Shown here: positions 1 through 9,952 of the stretch, piece by piece | Numbering within the stretch: position 1 is the stretch's first letter | Layout of the letters: each line of letters opens with the position of its first letter | NCBI GenBank assembly: GCA_030603345.1 | Contig: JAUVXZ010000006.1 | Location: forward strand, 1-32,924 | Source of the DNA: Pseudomonadota bacterium | GTDB taxonomy: Bacteria > Desulfobacterota > DSM-4660 > Desulfatiglandales > B25-G16 | DNA: 32,924 nt | Reading direction: 5' to 3' | Program-made: the position numbers and the translations under genes | The notes under the pieces: model-generated | Databases searched by the model: none | Told to the model about the DNA's origin: nothing | Seen by the model: only the letters and a program-made list of their open reading frames with translations

Positions 1-2
1 CA

Positions 3-941
3 ACAGGTGATACCTTTTGCATTGGGGATAATCCAGTCGTGTTTGATCCAGCTCAGCCATTTTCGCCAACCATCTCTTTCGCCATAGAAGCCACTGAAAA
101 AGAGAATGAGGACAAGGTATACTCTTCTCTGGCCAAGTTGATGGAGGAAGATCCTACCCTCAAAGTGGATAGAGATCAATCAACCTCAGAGATTATCCTG
201 TCAGGAACAGGTCAGATTCACCTGGAGAATACGAGGGATAAATTAAAGAGAAAATTTGGTGTGGAGATCAATCTGAAGACCCCAAAAGTCCCTTACAGGG
301 AGACGGTTAGAGGTGCCAAAGAAAAAATAATCTACCGGCATAAAAAACAGACCGGGGGGCGAGGTCAGTTTGCCGAGGTACATTTTGATATTTTCCCTTT
401 GGAACGGGGGGAAGGGTTTGAGTTTAAAGAGGCATTGACTGGCATGAATGTGCCCAGGAATTTTGTCCCAGCTGTTGAGAAAGGAATAGTGGAGGCTATG
501 AGGAGTGGTGTCTTAGCGGGATACCCTGTTGTGGACTTAAAGATCCGTTTTTATGATGGAAAATCCCATGAGGTCGACTCTTCTGAGATGGCCTTTAAGA
601 TTGCTGCCTCCATGTGTTTCAAAAAGGCTGTTCAGGAGGCTACACCTATTCTTCTTGAACCGATTATGAGCATAGAGATCAGAGTCCCGGAAGATGTAAT
701 GGGAGACGTCATAGGTGATATTAACGGCAGGAGGGGTAAAGTCCTGGGGATGGATACCGAGGGGAAGCACCAGATTATAAAGGCTGAGGTGGCTCTTGCT
801 GAGGTTTTGAGATATTCCTTTGATCTAACATCAATGACTGGTGGCAGAGGCAGTTTCCAGATGGAGCATTCACACTATGAGGAGGTTCCACTGCAACTAG
901 CAGACAAGATAATAGCTGCCTCTAAAGGAGGGACAACCTAG
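3..941 (+). CDS. Elongation factor G-like GTPase, C-terminal part (truncated by window start)
   Basis: Frame is open from base 3 (TGDTFCIGDNPVVFDP...). EF-G domain III-V motifs: SGTGQIHLE, TGGRGQFAEVHF, PIMSIEIRVPEDVMGDVIGDINGRRGKVLGM, TSMTGGRGSF. Confidence 0.93.
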   Translation, partial: TGDTFCIGDNPVVFDPAQPFSPTISFAIEATEKENEDKVYSSLAKLMEEDPTLKVDRDQSTSEIILSGTGQIHLENTRDKLKRKFGVEINLKTPKVPYRETVRGAKEKIIYRHKKQTGGRGQFAEVHFDIFPLERGEGFEFKEALTGMNVPRNFVPAVEKGIVEAMRSGVLAGYPVVDLKIRFYDGKSHEVDSSEMAFKIAASMCFKKAVQEATPILLEPIMSIEIRVPEDVMGDVIGDINGRRGKVLGMDTEGKHQIIKAEVALAEVLRYSFDLTSMTGGRGSFQMEHSHYEEVPLQLADKIIAASKGGTT

Positions 942-951
942 AGGTTGCCGA

Positions 952-1440
952 TTGATGATAAAGGCTGGGGTACTAACTATTAGTGATAAAGGATCCAGGG
1001 GACAGAGAAAGAATGAATCTGGCGCTGTGGTTGCTGATTTGCTAGCCAAGGCCGGGTACCCTGTTGAGAAACAGGGTATTGTCCCTGATGACCAGGAAAA
1101 GATTGCAGAGTGTTTGATTACCTGGGTTGACAAAGATGGTCTCGGACTCATTGTGACTACCGGGGGAACTGGGGTCAGCCCAACTGATGTAACTCCTGAG
1201 GCCATGCTCAGGGTGATCAAGTATCAGGTGCCTGGTATGGCCGAGGCCATGAGGGCCGCGAGTCTGAAAAAAACCCCTCATGCTATGCTTTCCCGGGCAA
1301 TTGTCGGGGTCAGGGGAAGCAGTCTCATAATAAATTTACCCGGAAGTCCTGATGGTGCAAAGGAAAACCTGTCTGTTATCTTACCAGCGCTGAGCCATGG
1401 GCTGGCTAAAATTGGTGGCGATCCGAGCGACTGTACTTAG
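952..1440 (+). CDS. mogA: Molybdenum cofactor biosynthesis protein MogA/MoaB family (molybdopterin adenylyltransferase)
   Basis: Motifs LTISDKGSRG, TTGGTGVSPTDVTPEA, PGMAEAMR, LPGSPDGAKENL are typical of the MogA/MoaB family. Confidence 0.92.
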   Translation: MMIKAGVLTISDKGSRGQRKNESGAVVADLLAKAGYPVEKQGIVPDDQEKIAECLITWVDKDGLGLIVTTGGTGVSPTDVTPEAMLRVIKYQVPGMAEAMRAASLKKTPHAMLSRAIVGVRGSSLIINLPGSPDGAKENLSVILPALSHGLAKIGGDPSDCT

Positions 1441-1516
1441 ATTTCCCGGACTATGCGGTTATCAAAAACAGGGGTAATTGACTGCTGCCCATCCTACCAA
1501 GTTTCCGCACTTGATA

Positions 1517-1697
1517 CCCAAACGGAAACCCCTTTTCTCTTAGTCTAAAACGTTTTTTGACAAATCTAAGGCTCCCTCCAGGCGATGTCAAAACTCACCT
1601 TTAGGGCTCAAACAGTTGACATCGCTTATCTTCCAATTCGCCAAGATTTGTTAGCAAAAAACGTTTTAATGACCGCTCAAAGGGATTTCCGTTTGGG
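1517..1697. repeat. ~180-bp imperfect palindromic (MITE-like or structured RNA) intergenic element
   Basis: Inverted blocks pair in order: CCCAAACGGAAA, TAAAACGTTTTTTG, ACAAATCT, GCGATGTCAA on the left (1517-1591) with their reverse complements on the right (1616-1697). Confidence 0.75.
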
Positions 1698-1865
1698 CAA
1701 CAGCCCGTCTACACCTGATACCCACTGGAGTAGCTGTCCTTATCAGGGATAAATCTCGGTTTCTTCTCGGAGAAATCCATCCTGATGGAAAACCACCCTC
1801 AGTGCCCTGGGTGAAGCAAACTTCCCAGAAAAGGCATTCCTCAGGTTAACAATAACGTTATGAGG

Positions 1866-2339
1866 CTAGATGCTCTGGAAGCCTTGTGCAACGAGGATTT
1901 CTGCTTCGGTAGTAAAGGTTTTGCTGATTATGGTGATGACGCAAAAGCGGTTTTCTTTCTGAAAGAACATGATAGTTTTGGGCGATGTAATGGAGCTCAA
2001 GAAACGCCAACCGTCCTCGAGTAATTTAATCCTAAAGAAGCTGATCAGAGAATTTGATTCAACCTTCCCGGAAAAGGTGAGCAATCCAGAGGCAAATTCG
2101 GTTGTTTGGAAGACAAAGGACCTCTCCCTTTGAATCTCCATTTCCTTTGGAACAGGCACATCCTTAAAATCGTAATAAAGAGCAGCTTGTGCTTCCACAC
2201 CTTGTTGGACGGCTTGGGATTGTTCAGGAGCTGTTGTCTGTTCGGAGAGGGTGCTGGTGGCACAGGCGGTGATGGCTATCAGGAAAAGTATAGCCAAGAA
2301 CTGTGCCATGAAAGCTTTGAAAAACTTTAGGTCTCGCAT
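1866..2339 (-). CDS. Predicted lipoprotein of unknown function
   Basis: MRDLKFFKAFMAQFLAILFLIAITAC lipobox-type signal. ATG at 2339 is preceded by GAGGAGG; the ORF track's longer start (2372) is less likely. Confidence 0.65.
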   Translation of the reverse strand: MRDLKFFKAFMAQFLAILFLIAITACATSTLSEQTTAPEQSQAVQQGVEAQAALYYDFKDVPVPKEMEIQRERSFVFQTTEFASGLLTFSGKVESNSLISFFRIKLLEDGWRFLSSITSPKTIMFFQKENRFCVITIISKTFTTEAEILVAQGFQSI

Positions 2340-2609
2340 CTTCAAACCTCCTCTTTTTTTTCCGTATATCACAAAACCAAATGGAGGTCTATCCGATTTT
2401 TCAAAATTCGGCGTTTATCGTGTAAATGAAGATCTCAGTGGTAATTTCTTCTTGACTCAATGTGTCCCCCCGCCTATACTTCCACCGACTTCGAGACACA
2501 GTCTAGTGCAGGATACATTCTGGTTCTGGACAGAGGGATTAACCGAGAAGTGTAGACGATGCAACAATTGCCCAAGTAGAAAATTGTTAATTCTCTGTGA
2601 GGCGCATTA

Positions 2610-4058
2610 ATGAAATGGAAAAGTTTGATTTTGCTTTTGCTCGTTTTTTTTGCCCTTTTCTTTCCCGTCTTTGCAGCAGGACATTCCCCTGAGGGGGGTT
2701 CCGAACACATCAATTTAGGTGAGATTCTCTCTCTTTACAGCACTATTCCATTTATCGGGATATTGCTTTCAATCGCCTTATTGCCTCTTTTTGTTCCCGG
2801 ATTCTGGCACCATCATTTTGGAAAGGTCTCGGCCTTTTGGGCTATTGCCATAGCAATCCCTCTCTTAACTGCCTATAAGGGAGTAGCGCTTCACGGTTTT
2901 CTTCATATCCTCATAGCGGATTATGTCCCCTTTATTATCCTGCTATGGGGTCTTTTTACTATCTCCGGGGGTATTTTGCTTAAGGGGAGTTTACGGGGAA
3001 CACCTTTAGTGAATACCGTCATAATTGTCATAGGAACTGTTCTCGCATCATGGATGGGAACAACCGGAGCCGCCATGCTACTTATCAGACCGTTTTTGAG
3101 GGCTAATAATTATCGAAAAAACAGGGCATTCATGGTGGTTTTTTTCATCTTTCTTGTGGCAAACATTGGCGGGGCACTCACACCGGTGGGCGATCCTCCA
3201 CTATTCCTGGGTTTCTTGCACGGCGTTCCCTTTTTCTGGACCTTTCGCCTCTTGCCTCACATGGTATTGACTGCCATGATCTTGCTGGTCATGTATTTTT
3301 TACTCGATCTCTATTATTACCGGAAAGAAGGGCATACCGAAAGCGGCCAGATAGATGAAGGAGAAAAAGTACCTTTGGGGTTAGTCGGAAGCTATAATTT
3401 TATATTTTTGGCTGGTGTCGTTGGCTCGGTCATCTTTAGCGGATTGGTGAATTGGGGGGAGGTAAGTACGTTAGGTGTGGCCAGAAACGTTCAAGAGTGG
3501 GGGAGAGACGGTTTTATTATCCTCATGGGCGTGCTTTCGTTGATATTTACCTCTTCTCAGATACGGGAGGATAACGAGTTTACCTGGTTTCCCATTAAGG
3601 AGGTGGCCTATCTATTTGCAGGAATATTTATAACCATGACCCCCTGTCTCCTTCTCCTTCTGGCAGGGAGCAAGGGTGCACTTGCCTTCCTTATAGGTGC
3701 TGTAAAAGAACCCGTTCACTATTTCTGGGTTACGGGGATCCTTTCAAGTTTCCTGGATAATGCTCCTACCTATTTAACCTTTTTCACGAGTGCTCTCGGG
3801 AAGTTCTATCCAGGTATGCCAGAAGGGATGGCTGTCTCAAGGTTGATTGCTGAAAACCCGATATACCTCATGGCTATTTCTGCAGGTGCTGTTTTCTTTG
3901 GCGCCAATACCTACATCGGAAATGCACCTAATTTTATGGTGAGGTCAATCGCGGAAGAGGCAGGCACACCCATGCCGAGTTTCTTTGGGTATATGTTAAA
4001 ATACTCGATTGTCTTTCTCTTTCCTGTTTTTATTATCGTAACCCTTATATTCTTTTAA
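2610..4058 (+). CDS. Sodium:proton antiporter, NhaD / citrate-transporter (IT) superfamily
   Basis: 482 aa polytopic membrane protein with N-terminal signal-like segment and motifs NIGGALTPVGDPPLFLGFL, SSFLDNAPTYLTFF, GANTYIGNAPNFMV. Confidence 0.85.
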   Translation: MKWKSLILLLLVFFALFFPVFAAGHSPEGGSEHINLGEILSLYSTIPFIGILLSIALLPLFVPGFWHHHFGKVSAFWAIAIAIPLLTAYKGVALHGFLHILIADYVPFIILLWGLFTISGGILLKGSLRGTPLVNTVIIVIGTVLASWMGTTGAAMLLIRPFLRANNYRKNRAFMVVFFIFLVANIGGALTPVGDPPLFLGFLHGVPFFWTFRLLPHMVLTAMILLVMYFLLDLYYYRKEGHTESGQIDEGEKVPLGLVGSYNFIFLAGVVGSVIFSGLVNWGEVSTLGVARNVQEWGRDGFIILMGVLSLIFTSSQIREDNEFTWFPIKEVAYLFAGIFITMTPCLLLLLAGSKGALAFLIGAVKEPVHYFWVTGILSSFLDNAPTYLTFFTSALGKFYPGMPEGMAVSRLIAENPIYLMAISAGAVFFGANTYIGNAPNFMVRSIAEEAGTPMPSFFGYMLKYSIVFLFPVFIIVTLIFF

Positions 4059-4510
4059 GATGCATCAGGTTGGGATACGGGTCTTTTGACCTTTTCAATA
4101 ACCCTGATATCGGTGATCCGAGTGGATGGATATTGACCGCCCTCATCTTTCTCAAGATATTTAACCATATCCCAGATAGTAGCAAGGGCTATTGAGACAC
4201 CTACGAGGGCCTCCATCTCTACCCCAGTCATAGCTTCGGCCTTTACGAAACAGCTGGCCTCAATAAAATCCTTTCCCAGAGAAAAATTGAGCTCCACAGT
4301 ATTGAGTGGGATCTGATGGCAGTGGGGAATCAAGCGAGAGGTTTCTTTAGCTGCATTCATGCCCGCTATTTCAGCAACTGGTCGGGGGTCTCCTTTCTTA
4401 ATCTTATCGTCTCTTACCTTTTGGATTGTTTCCGGGGAGAGGATTATTCGCCCTGAAGCTCGTGCCTCTCTTACAATAGTCTTCTTACTGGTAATATCAA
4501 TCATACCCAT
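4055..4510 (-). CDS. moaC: Cyclic pyranopterin monophosphate synthase MoaC
   Basis: MIDITSKKTIVREARASGRI...AGMNAAKETSRLIPHCHQIPL...EAMTGVEMEALVGVSIALATIWDMVK. The homologous part starts at ATG 4510 (or 4504), not at the ORF-track 4636. Confidence 0.93.
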   Translation of the reverse strand: MGMIDITSKKTIVREARASGRIILSPETIQKVRDDKIKKGDPRPVAEIAGMNAAKETSRLIPHCHQIPLNTVELNFSLGKDFIEASCFVKAEAMTGVEMEALVGVSIALATIWDMVKYLEKDEGGQYPSTRITDIRVIEKVKRPVSQPDAS

Positions 4511-4622
4511 AATAATGAAAGTGCCTAAAGTTTGGAGTTGTCGGCTCGAAACGAGTAACGAGGTCCGGGGATATTGTGTAAATATCTTATATATGCCGAT
4601 GGTTTTGATGGGGTGAGGACCA

Positions 4623-5042
4623 TTAATTATCCTCATCTTTAGGTTTAATGAAAGGGAACTTGAAGAATTTGATCCCCTCTTCTTTGAGTGTTTTTTCTTC
4701 TTCTCCTGTAGCCGATCCCCTGATATCCCTCTTTTTTGCTACGCCGTAATGTATTTTCAGGGCCTCCTTAGTGAAAGCAGTACCCACGTCTTCAAAATTG
4801 TCCTTTATATACTCCATTATGCCCATGGCCAGTTTTTTGTAATCAGGCTTACCCTCTTCTGGCTTTTCCTCTCCTTTCGTGCTCTTTATTGCTACCGGAG
4901 AGAATACTCTGGTTATTTTGTTGCTCTTACAAAAGGGGCAGGTAATCATTCCCTTGGAATCCTGCTCGTCGAATGATTCAAGGTCCTTAAACCACCCTTC
5001 AAAGCTGTGTCCATTAGAACATCGCAGATCGAATGCAATCAT
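4623..5042 (-). CDS. DUF1178 family protein with N-terminal CxxC motifs
   Basis: MIAFDLRCSNGHSFEGWFKDLESFDEQDSKGMITCPFCKSNKITRVFSPVAI is typical of the DUF1178 N-terminus. Confidence 0.8.
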   Translation of the reverse strand: MIAFDLRCSNGHSFEGWFKDLESFDEQDSKGMITCPFCKSNKITRVFSPVAIKSTKGEEKPEEGKPDYKKLAMGIMEYIKDNFEDVGTAFTKEALKIHYGVAKKRDIRGSATGEEEKTLKEEGIKFFKFPFIKPKDEDN

Positions 5043-5075
5043 TTTACCACCAATAAGAAATTTCGCATAAGTTCA

Positions 5076-5176
5076 GCCACCAAGTCACAAAGGCACGAAG
5101 AAATGGTTATGTTTTTTGTCAAAAATGATATTTGAAGAATTATATAATAATCTTGGTGTCTTAGTGTCTTTGTGGC
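5076..5176. repeat. 101-bp inverted-repeat element built from CACNAAGN octamer units
   Basis: Left arm GCCACCAAGTCACAAAGGCACGAAG (5076-5100). Right arm (5152-5176) reverse complement is GCCACAAAGACACTAAGACACCAAG. Confidence 0.7.
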
Positions 5177-5196
5177 CTAAGTATTACCTTTCTTTC

Positions 5197-5913
5197 TTAT
5201 TCAGTATACAGCACAGCTAATATCGTTGTCGTATGTTTGCCGTGACACCTTACGAGGTGTGGAACAGTAGAGTCGTAATATATCGCATCACCTGTTTCAA
5301 GAAGGTGAGCTTCTTCCCCGAGGCGAACCTCCATGGTTCCCTCAAGAACATAGATAAATTCCTGACCATCATGGGTTGACCGCTCCTCTTCAATATGTGA
5401 TGGCTCCAGCTTTACAATTAAGGGCTCCATATGCCTATTCTTCTTATAAGGGGCCAGAGATGAAAATTCGTACCCGTACTTATCGCTTGTTTTGGCGTCA
5501 TATCTAGATACAAGCTTTCGGTCATTTTTGCGCACAATCGTGTAAGGGAGATCCTCAGCACCAGAAATGAAGTAACCCATCTTCATGTCAAGGGCCTTTG
5601 CCAGTTTGATAATGGTTCCCAGGGGTGGAGATATTTCCCCTTTTTCTATTTCCGTCAAGAGTTCAACCTTTAATCCCGTTCTTTGAGAAATGTCTTCCAG
5701 GCTCAATCCCCTTTTCTTTCTTATCTGTTTGACGTTCTCACCAACCTTTAGAATAATCTCTTTCTCAGAAACAGCGTAACCAGCTCTATCCGCAAGATAT
5801 TTTTCTTCATCCTTTGCCGAGAAGTGACCGAGGTCATCTAAAAAATCTGCATATCTATCAGTTTCAGGGCCTGTCTTTTTTTCTTTCATGCTTCTCTCCT
5901 TTAATTGGCTCAA
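5197..5913 (-). CDS. XRE-family transcriptional regulator with C-terminal cupin sensor domain
   Basis: HTH: VKQIRKKRGLSLEDISQRTGLKVELLTEIEKGEISPPLGTIIKLAKAL. Cupin: EFIYVLEGTMEVRLGEEAHLLETGDAIYYDSTVPH. Confidence 0.92.
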   Translation of the reverse strand: MSQLKERSMKEKKTGPETDRYADFLDDLGHFSAKDEEKYLADRAGYAVSEKEIILKVGENVKQIRKKRGLSLEDISQRTGLKVELLTEIEKGEISPPLGTIIKLAKALDMKMGYFISGAEDLPYTIVRKNDRKLVSRYDAKTSDKYGYEFSSLAPYKKNRHMEPLIVKLEPSHIEEERSTHDGQEFIYVLEGTMEVRLGEEAHLLETGDAIYYDSTVPHLVRCHGKHTTTILAVLYTE

Positions 5914-6238
5914 GAGGCCGTTATTTTCTTAATATCATCCTTGCTCGCTGGTGTCAATGAGACGAAAGGGCTCATGACACGAACGGCTGATTTAAGGGGT
6001 TCTAACCTCAAAGGAGTCAGCCCCTGTCCTTGCATGAGAGCACAAAGCTTGCGGGCAAGAGGGGTGATCAGAAATTTTGCTTTAGGTATTGACCGGTTAA
6101 AGATCTATTTACAGATCTCGCGGTGCCCGCGTAAGGTATTGCCACGAACTCTTGCCTTCTGTGGGCAGGCATTGTTGTTTCGCACCTGAGTATGTGTCCC
6201 TGTAGTTTGCGATGACTCAGTAAGAAAGGGGATGCTCT

Positions 6239-6667
6239 CTAGTCGAATTTGATCTTTTCCTTCAGGAATGCTCTTGTGCTCTTGGTTACCGGAAGCTTGT
6301 CTAGTTCTCGGGGACCGATCCAGCGAGCCTCGCATGCATCACTTCTGGGATGTGGGCTGCCACTGATATAATCGGCAAGAAGATCAACAATCACGTAATG
6401 GAACCGGATGCGTCCCTGGTCGTCGCGTTCAATCAGGTCAAAGGTATATACCGGGTTTCCAGCCCGGATGATAACCCCTGTCTCTTCCCTGACCTCTCGC
6501 TCGGCTGCCTCTTTCAGGGTTTCCCCCAATTCCAGGCGACCGCCGGGAATGGCCCAGAACCCCTTACCAGGCGGTTGGTTGCGCTTGACGAGAAGAACTC
6601 TGTTCTCTCTGAATACCAGTGCCCCCACCGCAACCTGAGGGCTATTCGGATACTCACTCTTTGCCAT
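6239..6667 (-). CDS. NUDIX hydrolase
   Basis: Nudix box GGRLELGETLKEAAEREVREETGV. Confidence 0.93.
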   Translation of the reverse strand: MAKSEYPNSPQVAVGALVFRENRVLLVKRNQPPGKGFWAIPGGRLELGETLKEAAEREVREETGVIIRAGNPVYTFDLIERDDQGRIRFHYVIVDLLADYISGSPHPRSDACEARWIGPRELDKLPVTKSTRAFLKEKIKFD

Positions 6668-6997
6668 AAGGGTGTGCCTGCTGGTTTTTCCCGTGGTGAG
6701 AACCTCGCCTGTAAGGAAATTTCAGGTTCCTGGCCCTTACTTACCACATGCTCCACAGTTCCCATAGGATTTTATGAAAGGCTCTGACCCTCAAAGATCG
6801 TTGTTATTCTACCTTGTAAAACCACGTCCTTCACCGCATAGCGGGATCTTCGATAGGCGTGGTTAGAGTTAATTGGCTCTGCCTGAAGGAAACAGGAGTA
6901 TTGGTGGAGTAATAGAGTATTGATCTCCGGGTCAAATAGATATTTGGGCTTTGGAAGCTATTATATTCTGTTGAAGATGCGCAGTATGGTCCTGTTT

Positions 6998-7033
6998 TCC
7001 ATTATTCCATCGCTCCATCATTCCATTACTCCA
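6998..7033. repeat. 8-bp-period tandem repeat, 4.5 copies of TCCATNAY-like unit
   Basis: tccattat|tccatcgc|tccatcat|tccattac|tcca read directly. Confidence 0.7.
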
Positions 7034-7119
7034 GAAAAACTCAGGAATGACTGACAATCTTCATAAGCCCCCTCAGGGGGCAGATCAAGGCCACGTCCTT
7101 TGGGCGTGAATTCTTTACT

Positions 7120-8067
7120 TTATGGAGGAGTGAAGAACAGGGAGAACAACCAGACCATGATTGATATAGAAATTAAGGAGAAAATGAAGCTAGCAACAAG
7201 AAACTGGTTGACGATAGCCCTGTTTCCCCCTGACCGTTCTGTAACAAGCGGAACTGCAGTGACCGGTGGTATGGCACTCTCCAAGAGGATAAGCAGGGCA
7301 ATATGATATGAAGGGCGTATGAGCAGTAAGATGCCAAGAAAGACGAGGGGGAAAGCAATATTCTTGATGATTACAAATTTTGTGATTTCCACGAATTGAA
7401 GTTGGCCCTTTTGCTGGAAATCCATGTAGATATTGCCCCCAAGTATTATCATAAGAAGTGGTATCGTCATACCACCCACCAAACTGAAAATTGAAAGCAC
7501 AAAATCTGGAATGATATCCTGCAGTCCGACCAGGCGAATAACAACCGCTAGGAGTGTTACGATAAGCACTGGATGGATTATCTTTTTCCAATTTAGCCCG
7601 CTTCTTTCCTTTTTTTCGAAGAAAAGGTGATAGGTACTGAAGAAAAAGGCCGGATAAAAGATGGTAAACAGGAACAGGAACACAAGATACGGTGATTCAT
7701 TTCCATACATTCCCCCAATTATAGCTAAGGGGAAGAATATGGCATTCTGGTAAAAGAGACTGATCGCAAATTCTCGCCGAGTATCCTTTTTTGATATGAA
7801 CCTGGCCATAAACGTTAACACACCTGCACATGTCATGAAAAAGAAACACCAAATAGGCAATTGCCACCAATCAGGAGACTCAGTTGGCGAGAAATCTCGG
7901 ATTATTTTCACGAAAATAAGACTCGGTAGGGCAATATCAAGGGCAAGGGGTGAGAGTAGACCAAGAATGTCTCCTGGCAGGATTTGCTTTCTGATAATCC
8001 AAAAACCTAAGATCCCTATTCCCAAGAGAACTGCTACTGACTCGAATGTAGTAATAAATACAGACAC
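7120..8067 (-). CDS. AEC (auxin efflux carrier) family transporter
   Basis: 315 aa polytopic protein with AEC organisation and motifs such as ALDIALPSLIFVKI and LILLESAIPPVTAVPLV. Confidence 0.82.
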   Translation of the reverse strand: MSVFITTFESVAVLLGIGILGFWIIRKQILPGDILGLLSPLALDIALPSLIFVKIIRDFSPTESPDWWQLPIWCFFFMTCAGVLTFMARFISKKDTRREFAISLFYQNAIFFPLAIIGGMYGNESPYLVFLFLFTIFYPAFFFSTYHLFFEKKERSGLNWKKIIHPVLIVTLLAVVIRLVGLQDIIPDFVLSIFSLVGGMTIPLLMIILGGNIYMDFQQKGQLQFVEITKFVIIKNIAFPLVFLGILLLIRPSYHIALLILLESAIPPVTAVPLVTERSGGNRAIVNQFLVASFIFSLISISIMVWLFSLFFTPP

Positions 8068-8323
8068 TTATTCGCCTCTTTCAGTTTTCCGTACCTTCTT
8101 TTATGGTAATCTAACGTCCTTTGCAGCGCTGCGAGTCGATTATAGTTTCCCCGTATTAGGTTAATGGGTCAAGAAAAATGTGAACGGGGTCCCATCTTCA
8201 TTTATCGGTTAAACCTTGACAGGACAGTCATGAAGGCTAATATGATTTCATGGCACGGTCGGTGAAGATGTAGCTCTGTAACGCCCTTTGGAAAAACTGT
8301 CGATTAACAACAACAATCACATT

Positions 8324-9760
8324 ATGGAAAAGAGATCATTGATGAATAGTGCGCAAGGTAAACGCTCCGCATTGGTGGTTGCCACATTAAGCGCTTTTAT
8401 TACACCCTTTATGGGCTCTGCTGTCCACATTGCGCTCCCCTCGATTGAGAGGGAGTTTGGAATTGACGCTATTGTGTTAACCTGGATTGCTACCTCTTAT
8501 ATCTTAGCTGCGGCAATATCTCTTGTTCCCTTTGGAAGGCTGGCAGATATACATGGAAGAAAGAAGGTCTTTACCTACGGTATGGTGATTTTCACTATTT
8601 CGTCTTTCCTTTCGGCCATTTCAATATCTGCTCCTATGCTGATTCTGTTTCGGATTCTTCAAGGCGTTGGAAGTTCAATGATCTTTGCCACGGGGATAGC
8701 AATTCTCACCTCTGTTTTTCCTCCTCAGGAAAGGGGGAAGGTTCTGGGAATAAATGTGGCCGCAGTCTATATAGGGCTTTCACTCGGCCCATTCTTGGGC
8801 GGATTTTTGACCCAGCATTTTACCTGGAGGAGCATTTTTCTGGTAACCGTACCACTGGGATTGATAAGCATTGCCCTTGTGCTCTGGAAATTGAAGGGAG
8901 AATGGGCTGAGGCAAGGGGTGAGAAGTTTGATCTTCCGGGTTCCTTAATATATGGCCTGGGAATAGTGGCAATCATGTATGGCATTTCTCTGCTGCCAGG
9001 GTTGAGGAGTCTGTGGCTCATTGTCTGTGGGCTTCTCAGTATCGTAGTATTTGTTACATGGGAAACCAGGGTAGAGAACCCTGTTTTCGACCTAGATCTC
9101 TTCAAAACAAATAGAGTTTTTGCCCTCTCTAACCTGGCAGCACTCATTAATTATAGTGCAACATTTGCAGTGGCGTTCCTCTTGAGTCTTTACCTGCAGC
9201 ACATAAAAGGGCTGAGCCCCCAAAGCGCGGGCATAGTTTTGATTTCACAACCCGTTGTTCAGGCTATTTTCTCACCCTTTGCTGGTAGGCTCTCAGACAG
9301 GGTTGAACCACGGATTGTTGCATCAATAGGGATGAGCCTGACAACCTTTGGGCTGGTCTTATTCATTTTTTTGAATGAGAATTCAACCCTGGAATTCGTT
9401 GTTGCCAGGTTGATTCTGCTGGGTTTTGGCTTTGGCCTTTTCGCGTCTCCTAACACCAATGCCATTATGGGTTCTGTTGAAAAGAGGTTTTACGGCTTAG
9501 CATCCGGATCAGTGGGAACGATGCGCTTGCTGGGGATGATGACCAGCATGGGAATTGCTACTGTTATATTTGCTATATTTATTGGGAGGGTCCAGATCAC
9601 CATAGAATACTATCCGATGTTCTTAAAGAGCATGAAGGCAGCATTTATTGTCTTTTCCCTGCTCTGCTCTGGAGGCATATTTGCATCACTCGTGAGAGGC
9701 AGAATACGGAGTAATCTTTCTGAAATGGCGGAACCAGCAGAGGAAGAAGCGTCGCCTTAA
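8324..9760 (+). CDS. MFS transporter, DHA2-like drug:proton antiporter
   Basis: Motifs LVPFGRLADIHGRKKVF, LFRILQGVGSSMIFATGIAILTSVFPPQERGKVLG. ATG at 8324 preferred over the TTG at 8288. Confidence 0.9.
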   Translation: MEKRSLMNSAQGKRSALVVATLSAFITPFMGSAVHIALPSIEREFGIDAIVLTWIATSYILAAAISLVPFGRLADIHGRKKVFTYGMVIFTISSFLSAISISAPMLILFRILQGVGSSMIFATGIAILTSVFPPQERGKVLGINVAAVYIGLSLGPFLGGFLTQHFTWRSIFLVTVPLGLISIALVLWKLKGEWAEARGEKFDLPGSLIYGLGIVAIMYGISLLPGLRSLWLIVCGLLSIVVFVTWETRVENPVFDLDLFKTNRVFALSNLAALINYSATFAVAFLLSLYLQHIKGLSPQSAGIVLISQPVVQAIFSPFAGRLSDRVEPRIVASIGMSLTTFGLVLFIFLNENSTLEFVVARLILLGFGFGLFASPNTNAIMGSVEKRFYGLASGSVGTMRLLGMMTSMGIATVIFAIFIGRVQITIEYYPMFLKSMKAAFIVFSLLCSGGIFASLVRGRIRSNLSEMAEPAEEEASP

Positions 9761-9952
9761 AAGGCGCCCGGTCTAAGGAACATAAAATCACTTGCCCCCA
9801 TACCCTGGACTTTGACGTTGCCATGCTTGGAATGCTTTTTCCTTTGACGCACAAGGTTTCTTCAGCTAAAATTCGTTAGTAGATATCGGGTTTTTTGTCA
9901 CATCTTGTACTATCGGCCCAGTGAAAAGACGTTATATTTGGTGAGTTTTCCA

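Noticed and set aside
2251-2610. 119-aa plus ORF between the lipoprotein and antiporter genes
   Set aside because: Overlaps the antisense of the lipoprotein gene; no domain, low-quality translation.
7067-7081. GCCCCCTCAGGGGGC hairpin as a rho-independent terminator for the AEC gene
   Set aside because: No adjacent T-tract on either strand; could still form but not supported as an intrinsic terminator.
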